Below are positions 27,640 to 38,642 of a stretch of DNA of 64,000 nucleotides, piece after piece (within the stretch, counting starts at the first letter, position 1; each line of letters begins with the position of its first letter). The translations under genes were made by a program, and so were the position numbers. This DNA is from an uncultured Pelagibacteraceae bacterium. Lineage in GTDB: Bacteria > Pseudomonadota > Alphaproteobacteria > Pelagibacterales > Pelagibacteraceae. The stretch spans positions 1 to 64,000 of the forward strand of contig CACOSU010000004.1 of NCBI GenBank assembly GCA_902629935.1, read 5' to 3'. Below the pieces are notes generated by a model that saw only the letters and a list, made by a program, of their open reading frames with translations, ran no database searches and was not told the origin of the DNA.

Positions 27640-29670
27640 TTAACCCTCTGTCCCTGTAGATTTTAAATTTAATTTTGAATTGTTGCACTCAATCATAGTC
27701 TTTGAGCATCTGGCTATGATATTTGAAAAATAATATGGTTTAATATCTATTTTTAATTTTTCATTTTTTAACTCTCCACTAAATTCTTTTTTATACTCTT
27801 TATTTTGTTTTTCTTTTTGAAGATTTAGATAATTGAACATACTACTTTCTAATTCTTCCTTATCGTTGAATAACTTTCTGTTATTCATAAATTCAGCTAT
27901 CTCATTTATTATTTGCCAATCTTCCTTTGCTTCACCTGGTGGATATGAAGCTTTATATGCTTTTTGAATTTTTCCTTCTAAATTTGTATAATGAGCGTCT
28001 TGCTCTGTATAGGCTGATCCAGGCAGTATAATATCGGCAATTTCTGCGCCCTTGTCACCATGACTACCCTGATAAATTACAAACTCATCTCTTTTATTAA
28101 AATTGATATTGTCTTGACCAACTAAATAAACAATTTCGAATTTATTTGATTTTAAATCGTTCAACAAATTAGTTTCTTTATTTATTAAACCAAGATCAAA
28201 GTTTCCCACTGATGAAGCATCGCAAGTTAGAATATTTAAAGGGTTCCAGTCATCTAAAAATTTGTTGTTCTTACTTAAAAATTCTTTAATTTTAATATAC
28301 AAATATTCTGCGTTATTTAATCTTAAAAATGACTCCCCGATTATAATCATTGGTTTTTTTGAATCTAAAATATTTTTTGATAATTCATGTGCCCCATCAA
28401 AAATATTTTTTAAGGTTTGGGTTTGTCCATCAAAACTTTCATAAGGATAAGTTAAATCACCATTTTCGTTTAAAGAAAAAATTCTAGTATTGTTGTTTAA
28501 ATAGGATTTTCTTATTCTTGCATTTAGGATTGTTGCTTCATACCTTGGATTAGAACCTACTAAAAAAATTAAATCGGACTCTTCAATTCCATTTATAGAT
28601 GAATTAAATATATAGTCCTCTCTATTCGAAGTATTGATAAATCTATTATCTGGTCTTGACTCGTAATTTTTTATGTCGAGAGTTCTATCAAAAAATTCTT
28701 TAAATATATAGCTGGTTTCCATATTCGTTAGATCACCAACAAAACCACAAATTTTTTCTTTTGATGTATTTTCAAATTTAGACTTAATGATTTTATATAC
28801 TTCTGCCCATGATGCCTTTTCAAATTTTTTATTATATTTTATAAAAGGTGTATCTAATCTTTGGTGAAGTAAACCATCACAAGCATATCTTGTTTTATCA
28901 GAAATCCACTCTTCGTTAATATCCTCATTTATAATCGGTAATACTCTTTTTACTTCCCAATCATATGTGTCTACCCTTATGTTTGATCCTACAGCATCCA
29001 TCACATCGATAGTTTCTGTTTTTTTTAATTCCCAAGGTCTTGCTTCAAAAACATAAGGTTTAGAGGTTAAAGCCCCTACTGGACATAAATCTACTACATT
29101 TGCTGATAACTCTGATTGCATTGATTGCTCAAGGTATGTTGTAATTTGCATATCTTCACCTCTGCCAATGGCCCCTAACTCTGGTACACCTGCTACTTCA
29201 GTTGCAAATCTTACGCATCTTGTACAATGAATGCATCTAGTCATTTGTGTTTTTATTAACGGCCCCATATATTTCTCAGGAACCAATCTTTTGTTTTCCT
29301 TAAATCTTGATTTATCTACGCCATAATACATAGATTGATCTTGCAAATCACATTCACCACCTTGATCACATACAGGGCAGTCTAAAGGGTGATTAGCTAA
29401 TAGAAATTCCATCACACCTTTACGTGCCTTCTCAACAAATTCTGTATTAGTTTTTATGTTCATTCCATCAGAAGCTGGCATAGCGCATGAAGCAATAGGT
29501 TTAGGAGATTTTTCCATCTCAACTAAACACATTCTACAATTTCCAGCTATTGATAATTTTTCATGATAACAAAATCTTGGAATTTCTACTCCAGCTTTTT
29601 CACACGCTTGAAGAACAGTCAATCCCTCTTCAACTTCGACATCGATATCATTAACTTTCAGTTTAGGCAT
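27640..29670 (-). CDS. nuoG: NADH-quinone oxidoreductase subunit G
   Basis: NuoG is the large iron-sulfur subunit of the peripheral arm. Start ATG 29670 ([13 protein letters not shown]) is chosen because it begins exactly at the ferredoxin domain, follows a GGA element, and overlaps the nuoF stop by 8 bp; the frame is open for 9 more codons upstream. The 676-aa product has the [2Fe-2S] motif ([18 protein letters not shown]), a His-Cys3 site with [31 protein letters not shown], a [11 protein letters not shown] element, and a molybdopterin-oxidoreductase-like domain without a cofactor site. Residues after about 300 are poorly conserved, as usual for NuoG. Confidence 0.95.
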   Translation of the reverse strand: MPKLKVNDIDVEVEEGLTVLQACEKAGVEIPRFCYHEKLSIAGNCRMCLVEMEKSPKPIASCAMPASDGMNIKTNTEFVEKARKGVMEFLLANHPLDCPVCDQGGECDLQDQSMYYGVDKSRFKENKRLVPEKYMGPLIKTQMTRCIHCTRCVRFATEVAGVPELGAIGRGEDMQITTYLEQSMQSELSANVVDLCPVGALTSKPYVFEARPWELKKTETIDVMDAVGSNIRVDTYDWEVKRVLPIINEDINEEWISDKTRYACDGLLHQRLDTPFIKYNKKFEKASWAEVYKIIKSKFENTSKEKICGFVGDLTNMETSYIFKEFFDRTLDIKNYESRPDNRFINTSNREDYIFNSSINGIEESDLIFLVGSNPRYEATILNARIRKSYLNNNTRIFSLNENGDLTYPYESFDGQTQTLKNIFDGAHELSKNILDSKKPMIIIGESFLRLNNAEYLYIKIKEFLSKNNKFLDDWNPLNILTCDASSVGNFDLGLINKETNLLNDLKSNKFEIVYLVGQDNINFNKRDEFVIYQGSHGDKGAEIADIILPGSAYTEQDAHYTNLEGKIQKAYKASYPPGEAKEDWQIINEIAEFMNNRKLFNDKEELESSMFNYLNLQKEKQNKEYKKEFSGELKNEKLKIDIKPYYFSNIIARCSKTMIECNNSKLNLKSTGTEG

Positions 29671-30994
29671 TTTTTTTATCCAATAAGTGCTGATCAACTA
29701 AGTAAGGAATATTATTTTTTTTCTGAACAATGGGGTCTAAATTATTTCTCTCAATTATTTCTTTTTTAAAATGCCTTAAAAGACCCTGAACAGGCCAAGA
29801 TGATCCTTCTCCAAATGCACAAATTGTATGACCTGCTATTTGGTTTGTTACATCGCCTAACATATCTACTTCATCCTTTGTTGCATCCCCTTTAGCCATT
29901 CTTTCTAGCATTCTCCACATCCAACCAGATCCCTCTCTACAAGGTGTGCATTGACCACAACTTTCATGTTTATAAAATCTTGCAATTCTTGCCATGCATT
30001 TGATTATGTCTTGGTCTTTATTTATCACAACAATACCTGCAGTTCCTAACCCACTTTTTTCAGCCATAAGTGAGTCGAAATCCATAGTTAATGTTTCACA
30101 TTTTTCTTTTGGAATCAGTGGCATTGACGAACCACCTGGGATAACTGCTTGAAGATTATCCCATCCTCCAATAACACCCCCTGCATGAACTTCGATTAAT
30201 TCTTTTAAAGGAATATTCATTTCCTCCTCAACGTTACAAGGAGTATTTACATTTCCAGATATGCAAAATATTTTTGTACCTGTGTTCTTTTCTCTCCCAA
30301 GAGAAGAAAACCATTTTCCTCCCCTCCTAAGAATTGTTGGAACTACAGCTATAGTTTCAACATTATTTATAATTGTGGGACATCCATAAAGACCAATTAA
30401 AGCTGGGAATGGTGGTTTTAATCTTGGTTGTCCTTTTTTACCTTCAATACTTTCCAATAAAGCTGTTTCTTCTCCACAAATATATGCTCCAGCTCCATAA
30501 TGAATAAAAATATCTAAATCCCATCCAGTTCCAGCCGCATTTTTACCTAGTAATTTTTTTTCATAAGCCTCATCTATAGCAGCTTGAAGTTTTTGACCAT
30601 CAACAAAATACTCGCCTCTAATATAGATGTAACAAACATGTGCTTGAACTGCGTATGATGCAATTAGACAACCTTCAATTAATTTATGAGGTTCAAATCT
30701 TAGAATATCTCTGTCTTTACATGTACCTGGTTCAGACTCATCCCCATTTATTACCAAGTAATGAGGTCTCGAACCTACTTCCTTAGGAGCAAAAGACCAT
30801 TTTAAACCTGTTGGAAATCCAGCACCACCTCTACCTCTAAGCTGTGAATCTTTTATTTCATTTATTATCCAATCTCTTCCTTTATCTATAATTTCTTTAG
30901 TATCAGTCCAATCACCTCTTTTCTGAGAAGAAACAACGTCTGAACCCAAGTCATTATATAAATTTTTAAATATTCTGTCTTGATCCTTAAGCAT
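29663..30994 (-). CDS. nuoF: NADH-quinone oxidoreductase subunit F
   Basis: NuoF binds NADH and FMN and carries cluster N3, the electron entry point of complex I. The 443-aa protein has the NADH loop [16 protein letters not shown], the FMN motif [35 protein letters not shown] and the cluster motif [12 protein letters not shown] with a later Cys in HTICAFGEG. Length is normal. It overlaps nuoE by 8 bp and nuoG by 8 bp. Confidence 0.97.
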   Translation of the reverse strand: MLKDQDRIFKNLYNDLGSDVVSSQKRGDWTDTKEIIDKGRDWIINEIKDSQLRGRGGAGFPTGLKWSFAPKEVGSRPHYLVINGDESEPGTCKDRDILRFEPHKLIEGCLIASYAVQAHVCYIYIRGEYFVDGQKLQAAIDEAYEKKLLGKNAAGTGWDLDIFIHYGAGAYICGEETALLESIEGKKGQPRLKPPFPALIGLYGCPTIINNVETIAVVPTILRRGGKWFSSLGREKNTGTKIFCISGNVNTPCNVEEEMNIPLKELIEVHAGGVIGGWDNLQAVIPGGSSMPLIPKEKCETLTMDFDSLMAEKSGLGTAGIVVINKDQDIIKCMARIARFYKHESCGQCTPCREGSGWMWRMLERMAKGDATKDEVDMLGDVTNQIAGHTICAFGEGSSWPVQGLLRHFKKEIIERNNLDPIVQKKNNIPYLVDQHLLDKKNA

Positions 30995-31595
30995 TTTTAT
31001 ATTCCATTAGCGTTTTTCTATTATTTTCTGGTTCGTTATTTAATCTACCTCTATAGGAACCTGGTTTAGGAGATTCTCCTTTTAAAATTTTATCCAAAAT
31101 TTTCAATGTTTTTTCTTTATCCAAATCTTCATAGTACTCGTCATTAATTTGCATCATAGGCGCATTAACACATGCTCCTAAACACTCAACTTCCATCCAC
31201 GAGCAACTTTTATCATCTGATAATTCACATTCATTTTCTGATATTTTTTCTTTACATGCTTCAACTAATTTACCTGCTCCTCTTATCATGCAAGGTGTTG
31301 TTGTACACACTTGTATAAAGTGTTTTCCTACAGGAGATAAATTATACATAGTATAAAAGGTTGCTACCTCATAAACTTTTATGTAAGGCATATCTAAAAA
31401 TTTTGCTATGTATTTCATTGCAGCTAAGGGTATCCAATTAGAATTTTGTCTTTGAGCAATATAAAGTAGTGCCATAACAGCACTTTGTTGTTTACCTTTA
31501 GGATATTTTGATACTATTTTTTTTGCAGCATCTAACGATGAACTACTGAATTCAAAATTTTCTGGCTGATGTTTAGCTGGTCTTCTTAAACTCAT
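30987..31595 (-). CDS. nuoE: NADH-quinone oxidoreductase subunit E
   Basis: NuoE holds the off-path [2Fe-2S] cluster N1a. The 202-aa thioredoxin-like protein has the four ligands in [11 protein letters not shown] (C-x4-C) and [15 protein letters not shown] (C-x3-C), preceded by the helical domain with [20 protein letters not shown] short C-terminal extension ([15 protein letters not shown]) is common in alphaproteobacteria. It overlaps nuoD by 4 bp and nuoF by 8 bp. Confidence 0.97.
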   Translation of the reverse strand: MSLRRPAKHQPENFEFSSSSLDAAKKIVSKYPKGKQQSAVMALLYIAQRQNSNWIPLAAMKYIAKFLDMPYIKVYEVATFYTMYNLSPVGKHFIQVCTTTPCMIRGAGKLVEACKEKISENECELSDDKSCSWMEVECLGACVNAPMMQINDEYYEDLDKEKTLKILDKILKGESPKPGSYRGRLNNEPENNRKTLMEYKNA

Positions 31596-32767
31596 CTATC
31601 GACCTCCCCAAACACAATATCTAAAGAGCCTAGTACAGCAGGAACATCGGCCAACATGTGTCCTTTTATTAAATAATCCATAGATTGTAAGTGTGAAAAA
31701 CCAGGCGCTCTTATTTTGCATTTATATGGTTTACTTGATCCATCAGATATTAAGTAAACACCAAATTCACCTTTTGGAGCCTCGACAGCAGTATATATTT
31801 CATCTTTTGGAACTCTGTAACCTTCAGTAAAAAGTTTAAAATGATGAATAAGTGCTTCCATCGATTGTTTAATTTCTTTTTTTGGAGGTGGACTAATTTT
31901 ACCATCTAAAGATTTTATCGGTCCCTTTTCCATTTTTGATAAACATTGTTTAATTATAGATACACTCTCTTTCATTTCCTCAATTCGACACAAATACCTA
32001 TCATAACAATCTCCATTTTTTCCTACTGGTATTTTAAAATCTAAATTTTCATAACAATCATAAGGTTGGGATTTTCTCAAATCCCATGGAACTCCTGATC
32101 CTCTAATCATAACTCCAGAAAATGAATAATCTAGAGCATCTTGTTTAGTAACTATTCCAATATCGACATTACGTTGTTTAAATATTCTGTTATCTGTTAG
32201 TAAACTTTCTAAATCATTTATTATTTTTGGAAAACTCTCACAAAATTCTGCAATATCTTCTTCAAGTCCTTGTGGTAGGTCTTGATGTACTCCTCCAGCT
32301 CTAAAATAATTTGCATGAAGTCTAGAACCAGATACTCTCTCATAAAAACCCATTAATTTTTCTCTTTCCTCAAATCCCCATAAAGTTGGTGTTAAAGCTC
32401 CTACATCCATTGCTTGAGTTGTAACATTTAAGATATGACTTAAAATTCTTCCAATCTCACAGAATATAACTCTTATAAATTGAGCTCTAATAGGAACACT
32501 TAATTTAAGAATTTTCTCAACAGCTAATGCAAAGGCATGTTCTTGGTTCATTGGAGCCACATAATCTAATCGATCAAAATAAGGTACAGCTTGCATATAA
32601 GTTTTATTTTCAATTAATTTTTCTGTACCTCTATGTAATAAACCAATATGAGGGTCGGCTTTTTCTACAATTTCTCCATCTAGTTCTAAAATTAATCGTA
32701 GAACACCATGAGCTGCTGGGTGTTGTGGACCAAAGTTTAGGTTTAAATTTTTAATTTTTTTTGTCAT
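31592..32767 (-). CDS. nuoD: NADH-quinone oxidoreductase subunit D
   Basis: NuoD, related to NiFe hydrogenase large subunits, lines the quinone site. The 391-aa protein shows [20 protein letters not shown] with the quinone-binding histidine, [38 protein letters not shown], and the C-terminal [15 protein letters not shown]. Hydrogenase cysteine ligands are absent, as expected. It is a separate gene from nuoC, not a NuoCD fusion. It overlaps nuoC by about 17 bp. Confidence 0.97.
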   Translation of the reverse strand: MTKKIKNLNLNFGPQHPAAHGVLRLILELDGEIVEKADPHIGLLHRGTEKLIENKTYMQAVPYFDRLDYVAPMNQEHAFALAVEKILKLSVPIRAQFIRVIFCEIGRILSHILNVTTQAMDVGALTPTLWGFEEREKLMGFYERVSGSRLHANYFRAGGVHQDLPQGLEEDIAEFCESFPKIINDLESLLTDNRIFKQRNVDIGIVTKQDALDYSFSGVMIRGSGVPWDLRKSQPYDCYENLDFKIPVGKNGDCYDRYLCRIEEMKESVSIIKQCLSKMEKGPIKSLDGKISPPPKKEIKQSMEALIHHFKLFTEGYRVPKDEIYTAVEAPKGEFGVYLISDGSSKPYKCKIRAPGFSHLQSMDYLIKGHMLADVPAVLGSLDIVFGEVDR

Positions 32768-33356
32768 TAGTTTCTATTTCATCTTTTATATACTTAGTCC
32801 CTTCCCAAGGACTTTCGTAATCAAAGTTTCTAAAATTTTGCTCTAATTTCACTGGTTCACTAATAACCTTTTTTTCATCCTCGCTATATCTAACCTCTGA
32901 GTGACCAGTAAGTGGAAAATCTTTTCTAAGTGGATGACCCTCAAATCCATAATCAGTTAATATTCTTCTAAGATCTGGATGATCTTTAAATGAAACACCA
33001 TACATATCAAAAACTTCTCTTTCCATCCAATTAGAAGATGGAAAAATACTTGTTAAGGATGGGATTACTTCGTGTTCTGAAATAGAATATTTTAAAATTA
33101 ATCTCTGATTAAATTCATGACTCAAAAATAGATAAACAATTTCAAATCTTTGATTCCTCTCAGGATAATCAACAACTGTTATATCTATTAGTTGTCTAAA
33201 TTTTGTATCGTTGTTAGTTTTTAAAAACAAACATATATCAACTAAATGATCTTTGTCTGTATCAAGATAAATTTGATTATGTTTGATCTGGGTTTTGTTA
33301 ATTTTTGTCGTTAACTCAGAATTAATTTTTTTTTCTAAATCCTCTAAATTTTTCAT
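32751..33356 (-). CDS. nuoC: NADH-quinone oxidoreductase subunit C
   Basis: NuoC is the 30-kDa scaffold subunit that packs against NuoD. The 201-aa protein contains the family signature [21 protein letters not shown] followed by [19 protein letters not shown], then [20 protein letters not shown]. The N-terminal 100 residues are less conserved. It starts 2 bp after nuoB and overlaps nuoD. Confidence 0.96.
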   Translation of the reverse strand: MKNLEDLEKKINSELTTKINKTQIKHNQIYLDTDKDHLVDICLFLKTNNDTKFRQLIDITVVDYPERNQRFEIVYLFLSHEFNQRLILKYSISEHEVIPSLTSIFPSSNWMEREVFDMYGVSFKDHPDLRRILTDYGFEGHPLRKDFPLTGHSEVRYSEDEKKVISEPVKLEQNFRNFDYESPWEGTKYIKDEIETNDKKN

Positions 33357-33358
33357 TT

Positions 33359-33874
33359 TTACCTTATGAAAGAACCTTTCTCTCTAATTTTTTTTTGAAG
33401 TTGCAATATTCCATATAATAATGCTTCAGCTGACGGAGGACATCCTGGCACATAGACGTCTACTGGTACAATTCGATCACATCCTCTTACAACTGAATAC
33501 GAATAATGATAATAGCCTCCACCATTTGCACAGCTTCCCATGGAAATTACATATCTAGGTTCTGGCATTTGGTCGTAAACTTTTCGAAGTGCTGGAGCCA
33601 TTTTATTGGTCAAAGTTCCCGCTACAATCATTACATCTGATTGTCTTGGAGACGCTCTTGGAGCTGCACCAAATCTTTCAAGATCATATCTTGGCATTGA
33701 TGTTTGCATCATTTCAACAGCACAACAAGCCAAACCAAATGTCATCCAGTGAAGAGAGCCCGATCTTGACCAATTAATTAGGTTGTCTAGTGATGTCGTT
33801 ATAAATCCATCTTTACTAAAATCATTAGCTAATTGTTTAAACTCCTCAGGAACTTGATCTATTTTATTTTTCAT
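33359..33874 (-). CDS. nuoB: NADH-quinone oxidoreductase subunit B
   Basis: NuoB carries the terminal cluster N2 that reduces quinone. The 171-aa protein has the tandem-cysteine motif [31 protein letters not shown] and [20 protein letters not shown], supplying the four ligands. [20 protein letters not shown] is also conserved. A 13-bp gap separates it from nuoA. Confidence 0.98.
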   Translation of the reverse strand: MKNKIDQVPEEFKQLANDFSKDGFITTSLDNLINWSRSGSLHWMTFGLACCAVEMMQTSMPRYDLERFGAAPRASPRQSDVMIVAGTLTNKMAPALRKVYDQMPEPRYVISMGSCANGGGYYHYSYSVVRGCDRIVPVDVYVPGCPPSAEALLYGILQLQKKIREKGSFIR

Positions 33875-33887
33875 TGTGTTTATAATT

Positions 33888-34256
33888 TTATTCCCAGTCT
33901 AAAGCGCCTTTTTTCCATTCATATATAAAACCAATTGTAAGAATGAATAAAAAAATCATCATTGATGAAAAACCAAGTAATCCGATATTGCCAAGAGAAA
34001 TTGCCCAAGGAAATAAAAAAGCTATTTCCAAATCAAATATAATAAATAAGATTGCAACTAAATAAAATCTAACATCAAACTCAAGTCTAGAATCCTCAAA
34101 AGGCTCAAACCCACATTCGTATGCAGATAATTTTTCAGGATCAGGTTTTTTTGGCGATAGAATAAAATTAATTACCACAAATGCACAGCTTAGCCCTAAG
34201 GCTATAATCAAAAATATTATTATTGGTAAGTAATCTTTTAGAAAATCAGATAACAT
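33888..34256 (-). CDS. nuoA: NADH-quinone oxidoreductase subunit A
   Basis: NuoA is a three-helix membrane subunit near the quinone channel. The 122-aa protein has helices at about residues 11-33, 64-84 and 91-112, with the loop motif [20 protein letters not shown] and [20 protein letters not shown]. It is the first gene of the nuo cluster. The 156 bp between it and tRNA-Asp hold a direct repeat and a small hairpin, and transcription may partly come from the upstream tRNA promoter. Confidence 0.96.
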   Translation of the reverse strand: MLSDFLKDYLPIIIFLIIALGLSCAFVVINFILSPKKPDPEKLSAYECGFEPFEDSRLEFDVRFYLVAILFIIFDLEIAFLFPWAISLGNIGLLGFSSMMIFLFILTIGFIYEWKKGALDWE

Positions 34257-34320
34257 GGCAGTCTATATATCAGTTTTTATTTGATGTTGAAGAGCAGATA
34301 CGTCACATTTAACTAAAAAA

Positions 34321-34378
34321 AAAAGATAACAATTTCAACTACTTACATCAAGTAGGCTGAAAAAGATAACAAATTCAA
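34321..34378. repeat. 18-bp direct repeat pair flanking a hairpin, upstream of nuoA
   Basis: AAAAGATAACAATTTCAA (34321-34338) and AAAAGATAACAAATTCAA (34361-34378) match at 17 of 18 positions and are spaced exactly 40 bp. Between them CTACTT and AAGTAG (34340-34356) form a 6-bp stem with a 5-base loop. The copies lie between tRNA-Asp and nuoA. They could be binding sites controlling nuo, or part of a tRNA processing or termination region; on the minus strand each repeat ends in a T run. Confidence 0.5.
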
Positions 34379-34412
34379 TAGTTTAGTAAATTTATTAAAG
34401 AATCGTCTTAAG

Positions 34413-34489
34413 TGGCGGGAGTGAAGGGACTCGAACCCTCGACCTATCGCGTGACAGGCGATCGCTCTAACCAACTGAGCTACACCCCC
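34413..34489 (-). tRNA. tRNA-Asp (anticodon GUC)
   Basis: The 77-nt gene folds as a cloverleaf: acceptor GGGGGTG with CACTCCC, anticodon stem ATCGC/GCGAT around loop CTGTCAC (anticodon GTC), T arm with GGTTCGAGTC, and an encoded CCA end at 34413. It follows tRNA-Val by 15 bp and probably shares its promoter. Confidence 0.96.
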
Positions 34490-34504
34490 ACTTTTAGTAA
34501 TTTC

Positions 34505-34580
34505 TGGTGGGCAGTAAAGGACTCGAACCTTTGACCCCCTCGGTGTAAACGAGATGCTCTACCAACTGAGCTAACCGCCC
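34505..34580 (-). tRNA. tRNA-Val (anticodon UAC)
   Basis: The 76-nt gene has acceptor GGGCGGT pairing with ACTGCCC, anticodon stem TCTCG/CGAGG around loop TTTACAC (anticodon TAC), T arm AAAGGTTCGAGTCCTTT and encoded CCA. It is the first gene after a good sigma70-type promoter. Confidence 0.96.
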
Positions 34581-34599
34581 ATAACCAAAAATACAGTGT

Positions 34600-34627
34600 T
34601 TTATATCGTTTAGTTTAATAACGTCAA
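34600..34627 (-). promoter_or_regulatory. Sigma70 promoter for tRNA-Val/tRNA-Asp
   Basis: On the minus strand TTGACG (34627-34622) and TATAAA (34605-34600) are 16 bp apart, each one mismatch or so from consensus. The predicted start, near 34593, is about 13 bases before the tRNA-Val 5' end. Position and fit make it credible; read-through could also serve nuoA. Confidence 0.6.
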
Positions 34628-34709
34628 GGTCTATTAATATTGAAAAATAGCCAGATTTAAGGGTTTATTTTTTATTCTATATTAGAAAAAAAGAATATTT
34701 ATTTTCAAC

Positions 34710-34829
34710 TTAAAAGCCACCACGCCAATTATTCTTATTTTTAAAATTTTTTTCCTCTGACTTAGTGATTGGCTTTAATAAGTAGAACAAAACTAGAATA
34801 ACAGAAACTAAAAATAATGTTATTTCCAT
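34710..34829 (-). CDS. Small single-helix membrane protein downstream of lon
   Basis: A 39-codon frame starts 12 bases after the lon stop and encodes MEITLFLVSVILVLFYLLK, one clear membrane helix, followed by a basic and polar tail with EEKNFKNKN and ending NWRGGF. No strong Shine-Dalgarno sequence is visible. Hydrophobic start, charged tail and position at the end of the clpP-clpX-lon run suggest a real gene; the function is unknown. A chance AT-rich frame cannot be excluded. Confidence 0.5.
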   Translation of the reverse strand: MEITLFLVSVILVLFYLLKPITKSEEKNFKNKNNWRGGF

Positions 34830-34841
34830 TATAAGACAAAT

Positions 34842-37220
34842 TTATTGTATGCTAGCTTGAGATTTATCGTCTTTTTTTGATATTTCAACCTCAACCCATT
34901 CAGTTGGCTTAAGTTCTTTTGTTAAAGCGATTTTTATAACTTGATCAGCATACTCAACAGGAGTGATTTTAATATCATCAATAATTTTTTTAGGCATATC
35001 TACTAGATCTTTTTCGTTCTCCTTTGGTATCAATACCTCCTTAATACCAGCTCTATGAGCTGCTAATAATTTTTCTTTTAACCCTCCAATTGGTAATACT
35101 TGACCTGTTAAGGTTACTTCTCCTGTCATAGCTACATCTTTTCTAACAGGAATATTTGTAATTGAAGAAACAATTGAAGTTACCATACCAATACCAGCGG
35201 ATGGACCATCTTTTGGTGTTGCACCTTCAGGGACATGAATATGAAAATCTTTTTTCTCAAAAATAGGTGGAATAATTCCATATTCTAGACATTTCGATCT
35301 TACAAAAGATTTTGCAGCCTTAACAGATTCTTGCATAACATCACCTAACTTACCAGTAATCTGCATTCTACCTTTCCCAGGCATAGTAACAGTTTCAATT
35401 TTCAAAATTTCTCCGCCATACTCTGTCCAAGCTAGTCCAGTTACAATACCAACTCTATTATCGGATTCTAGCTCACCGAATTTAAACTTAGGTACGCCCA
35501 AAAATTCTGATAAATTTTTGTGGTTTATTCCAACTTCTTTCTCTTCGCCAGCAACAATTTTTTTAACAACTTTTCTTGCAAGTTTAGAAATTTCTCTCTC
35601 TAAATTTCTTACTCCAGACTCTTTTGTATAACCTCTGATGACTTCTTTTATTATATCATCATCTAGCTTCATTTCTTTTTCTTTAACCCCATTATCTTTG
35701 ATTTGTTTTGGTAATAAAAATTTGTTAGCGATATTTATTTTTTCGTCTTCTGTATAACCTGCTAATCTAATTACTTCCATTCTATCTAATAAAGGAGGTA
35801 AAATATTTAAAGTATTGGCAGTTGTTACAAACATAACATCAGACAAATCATAATCAACTTCTAGATAGTGATCATTAAATGTTGTATTTTGCTCCGGATC
35901 TAACGCTTCTAATAAAGCTGAAGAAGGGTCACCTCTATAGTCGTTTCCAATTTTATCAATTTCATCTAATAAAATTAATGGATTTTTTGTTCCAGCTTTT
36001 TTCATCATTTGAATTATTTTACCAGGTAAAGATCCAATATATGTTCTTCTATGACCTCTTATCTCGGCTTCATCTCTCATTCCACCAACAGACATTCTAA
36101 CAAACTCTCTATTTGTTGCCTTAGCAATTGATTTACCTAAAGATGTTTTTCCAACACCTGGAGGTCCTACTAAACATAAAATTGGACCTTTGATTTTTTC
36201 CATTCTTTTTTGAACTGCTAAAAATTCAATTATTCTCTCTTTAACTTTTTCCAAACCAAAATGATCTTTATCAAGAATATTTAAAGCCTTTGTTAAATCA
36301 ATATCAACTTCACTTTTTTTATGCCATGGAAGTTCAATCATCCAATCTAAATAATTTCTTACTACTGTAGCCTCAGCAGACATTGGACTCATATTTTTTA
36401 ATTTTTTTAATTCTTGAAGACATTTTTTCTCAACCTCCTTAGGCATCTTTGCTTTAGATATAGCTTTATTAAGACTTGTTGTTTCATCTTTGCCGTCTTC
36501 AATTTCACCAAGTTCTTTTTGTATAGCCTTTAGTTGCTCATTAAGATAGTACTCTCTTTGAGTTTTCTCCATTTGATTTTTAACTCTTCCTCTAATTCTT
36601 TTTTCAACACCAATTATACTTGTTTCATTTTCCATTATCTTGATGATTGCGTTTAATCTTTTCTTTACATCAACTGTTTCAAAAATTTGTTGTTTCTCAG
36701 AAATAGTAGCTGTTATATGAGATGCAATATTATCAGCTATTTGAGAAGGATCTTTTAATTGCTTAATAGTATTAATTGTTTCTGTTGCGATTTTTTTATT
36801 TATTGATGTTAGTTTTTCTAATCTTCTTAATGCTGTGGCTGCAAGTGGAAATAAATCCTCATCTTCGGGTAAAACATCATGATAATGAGTATAATCACAA
36901 GTTATGAATTTTTCGTTATCTTGAAAATCTAAAATTTTAACTCTCTTAATTCCTTCAACCAAAACTTTAACAGTCCCATCAGGTAGTTTTAATAGTTGTA
37001 AAATACTACCTTCACAACCATAAATAAAAACATCTGTTTTTTTCGGATCATCAATTTCTGAATTTTTTTGAGTAACAAGAATAATTTTCTTATCTTTTTT
37101 CATCACTTCATTTAGAGCTGAAATAGACTTATCTCTTCCTACAAAAAGAGGAATGACCATGCTTGGAAACACTACAATGTCTCTTAATGGTAATAACGGT
37201 AATGAAATTTTAACGTCCAT
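34842..37220 (-). CDS. lon: ATP-dependent protease Lon
   Basis: Lon degrades damaged and regulatory proteins in the cytoplasm. The 792-aa protein has the N-terminal substrate domain (LPLLPLRDIVVFPSMVIPLF), a coiled-coil region near residues 190-260, the AAA+ module with Walker A CLVGPPGVGKTSLGKSIA and Walker B PLILLDEIDKIG, and a serine-lysine protease domain with PKDGPSAGIGM (catalytic Ser) and PIGGLKEKLLAAHRAGIKEV (catalytic Lys). Length is normal. It follows clpX by 60 bp, the usual clpP-clpX-lon series. Confidence 0.98.
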   Translation of the reverse strand: MDVKISLPLLPLRDIVVFPSMVIPLFVGRDKSISALNEVMKKDKKIILVTQKNSEIDDPKKTDVFIYGCEGSILQLLKLPDGTVKVLVEGIKRVKILDFQDNEKFITCDYTHYHDVLPEDEDLFPLAATALRRLEKLTSINKKIATETINTIKQLKDPSQIADNIASHITATISEKQQIFETVDVKKRLNAIIKIMENETSIIGVEKRIRGRVKNQMEKTQREYYLNEQLKAIQKELGEIEDGKDETTSLNKAISKAKMPKEVEKKCLQELKKLKNMSPMSAEATVVRNYLDWMIELPWHKKSEVDIDLTKALNILDKDHFGLEKVKERIIEFLAVQKRMEKIKGPILCLVGPPGVGKTSLGKSIAKATNREFVRMSVGGMRDEAEIRGHRRTYIGSLPGKIIQMMKKAGTKNPLILLDEIDKIGNDYRGDPSSALLEALDPEQNTTFNDHYLEVDYDLSDVMFVTTANTLNILPPLLDRMEVIRLAGYTEDEKINIANKFLLPKQIKDNGVKEKEMKLDDDIIKEVIRGYTKESGVRNLEREISKLARKVVKKIVAGEEKEVGINHKNLSEFLGVPKFKFGELESDNRVGIVTGLAWTEYGGEILKIETVTMPGKGRMQITGKLGDVMQESVKAAKSFVRSKCLEYGIIPPIFEKKDFHIHVPEGATPKDGPSAGIGMVTSIVSSITNIPVRKDVAMTGEVTLTGQVLPIGGLKEKLLAAHRAGIKEVLIPKENEKDLVDMPKKIIDDIKITPVEYADQVIKIALTKELKPTEWVEVEISKKDDKSQASIQ

Positions 37221-37280
37221 AGCATTAATATGGATATTATATTTTATAATGCAATAGGTTTTTGCTATTTATTAAGGATA

Positions 37281-38549
37281 TTAAGCCGCTGTTGTCTTAT
37301 TTGACTTAGATTTACTGTCACCTTTAGCATGTACTAAAATCGGTTGAGATTGTCCTTTTGCAGCACTGGCATCAACAATAACTTCTTCTATATTATCTTG
37401 ACTTGGAAGATCATACATTGTTTTTAATAAAATATTTTCTAATATTGATCTCAATCCTCTAGCTCCTGTTTTTTTACTGATAGCCTTTTGTGCAATCTCT
37501 TTTAATGCATTTTCTTTAAATATTAGTTTTGCGCCATCTAATTTAAAAAGCTCTTGGTATTGTTTTGTCAAAGAATTTTTTGGTTCTTGTAATATTTTGA
37601 TTAAAGATTTTTCATCTAAATCCTCAAGTGTTGCTATCATTGGAAGTCTTCCTATAAATTCTGGAATTAATCCAAATTTTAATAAATCCTCAGGTTCTAA
37701 CCCTTTCATCCACTCACCAGTTTTTTTATCTTGTGTATTTTTTACATCTGCACCAAAACCAATTGAAGTTCCCTTATCCCTTTGAGAAATTATTTTATCA
37801 AGACCCGCAAATGCACCACCACAAATAAATAAAATATTTGTTGTATCTACTTGTAAAAATTCTTGTTGAGGATGTTTTCTACCACCTTGGGGTGGAACAC
37901 TGGCAACTGTCCCTTCCATTATTTTAAGGAGAGCTTGCTGTACTCCTTCTCCAGATACATCTCTTGTTATTGATGGGTTTTCAGACTTTCTACTTATTTT
38001 ATCTACCTCATCAATATAGACTATTCCTCTTTGAGCCTTTTCAACATTATAGTCTGAAGCTTGTAACAATTTCAAAATAATATTTTCTACATCTTCACCC
38101 ACATAGCCTGCCTCTGTAAGAGTGGTTGCATCGGCCATTGTAAATGGAACATCTAGAATTCTTGCAAGAGTTTGTGCAAGCAATGTTTTTCCACAACCTG
38201 TAGGACCCACTAAAAGAATATTAGATTTTGATAACTCAACATTTTTACTTGTTTTGCTCTCGTAGTTTAATCTTTTGTAATGATTATGAACTGCAACTGA
38301 CAAAACTTTCTTGGCATGAGACTGACCAATTACATAATCATCTAATACTGAGCAAATTTCTTTTGGTGAAGGGAGACCATCTTGGTGTTTAACGAAAGTA
38401 TCTTTGCTCTCTTCTTTTATTATGTCCATACATAACTCAACACACTCATCACAAATGAATACTGTTGGACCAGCAATTAATTTTCTAACTTCATGTTGAC
38501 TTTTGCCACAGAAAGAACAGTAAAGAATATTTTTATTATTTGTTGTCAT
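37281..38549 (-). CDS. clpX: ClpX ATPase subunit of ClpXP protease
   Basis: ClpX unfolds tagged proteins and feeds them to ClpP. The 422-aa protein has the N-terminal zinc-binding domain ([15 protein letters not shown] and [10 protein letters not shown], four cysteines), Walker [19 protein letters not shown], Walker [16 protein letters not shown], the pore-loop GYVGEDVE and sensor region [10 protein letters not shown]. Its neighbours are clpP, 93 bp upstream, and lon. The last 20 residues are lysine- and serine-rich, a short tail after the conserved core. Confidence 0.98.
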   Translation of the reverse strand: MTTNNKNILYCSFCGKSQHEVRKLIAGPTVFICDECVELCMDIIKEESKDTFVKHQDGLPSPKEICSVLDDYVIGQSHAKKVLSVAVHNHYKRLNYESKTSKNVELSKSNILLVGPTGCGKTLLAQTLARILDVPFTMADATTLTEAGYVGEDVENIILKLLQASDYNVEKAQRGIVYIDEVDKISRKSENPSITRDVSGEGVQQALLKIMEGTVASVPPQGGRKHPQQEFLQVDTTNILFICGGAFAGLDKIISQRDKGTSIGFGADVKNTQDKKTGEWMKGLEPEDLLKFGLIPEFIGRLPMIATLEDLDEKSLIKILQEPKNSLTKQYQELFKLDGAKLIFKENALKEIAQKAISKKTGARGLRSILENILLKTMYDLPSQDNIEEVIVDASAAKGQSQPILVHAKGDSKSKSNKTTAA

Positions 38550-38642
38550 TTAAAAATTTTATAACGAATCAATTAGAATACTTTATTATAGAAGACTTAT
38601 ACTAATCAAGTTTCTATTATTAATGGCTCCATATGTTGTGTA

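Noticed and set aside
34620-34709. Terminator after the lon operon
   Set aside because: Only weak AT-only stems (such as TTCTA-ATA-TAGAA) are present; no GC-rich stem with T run.
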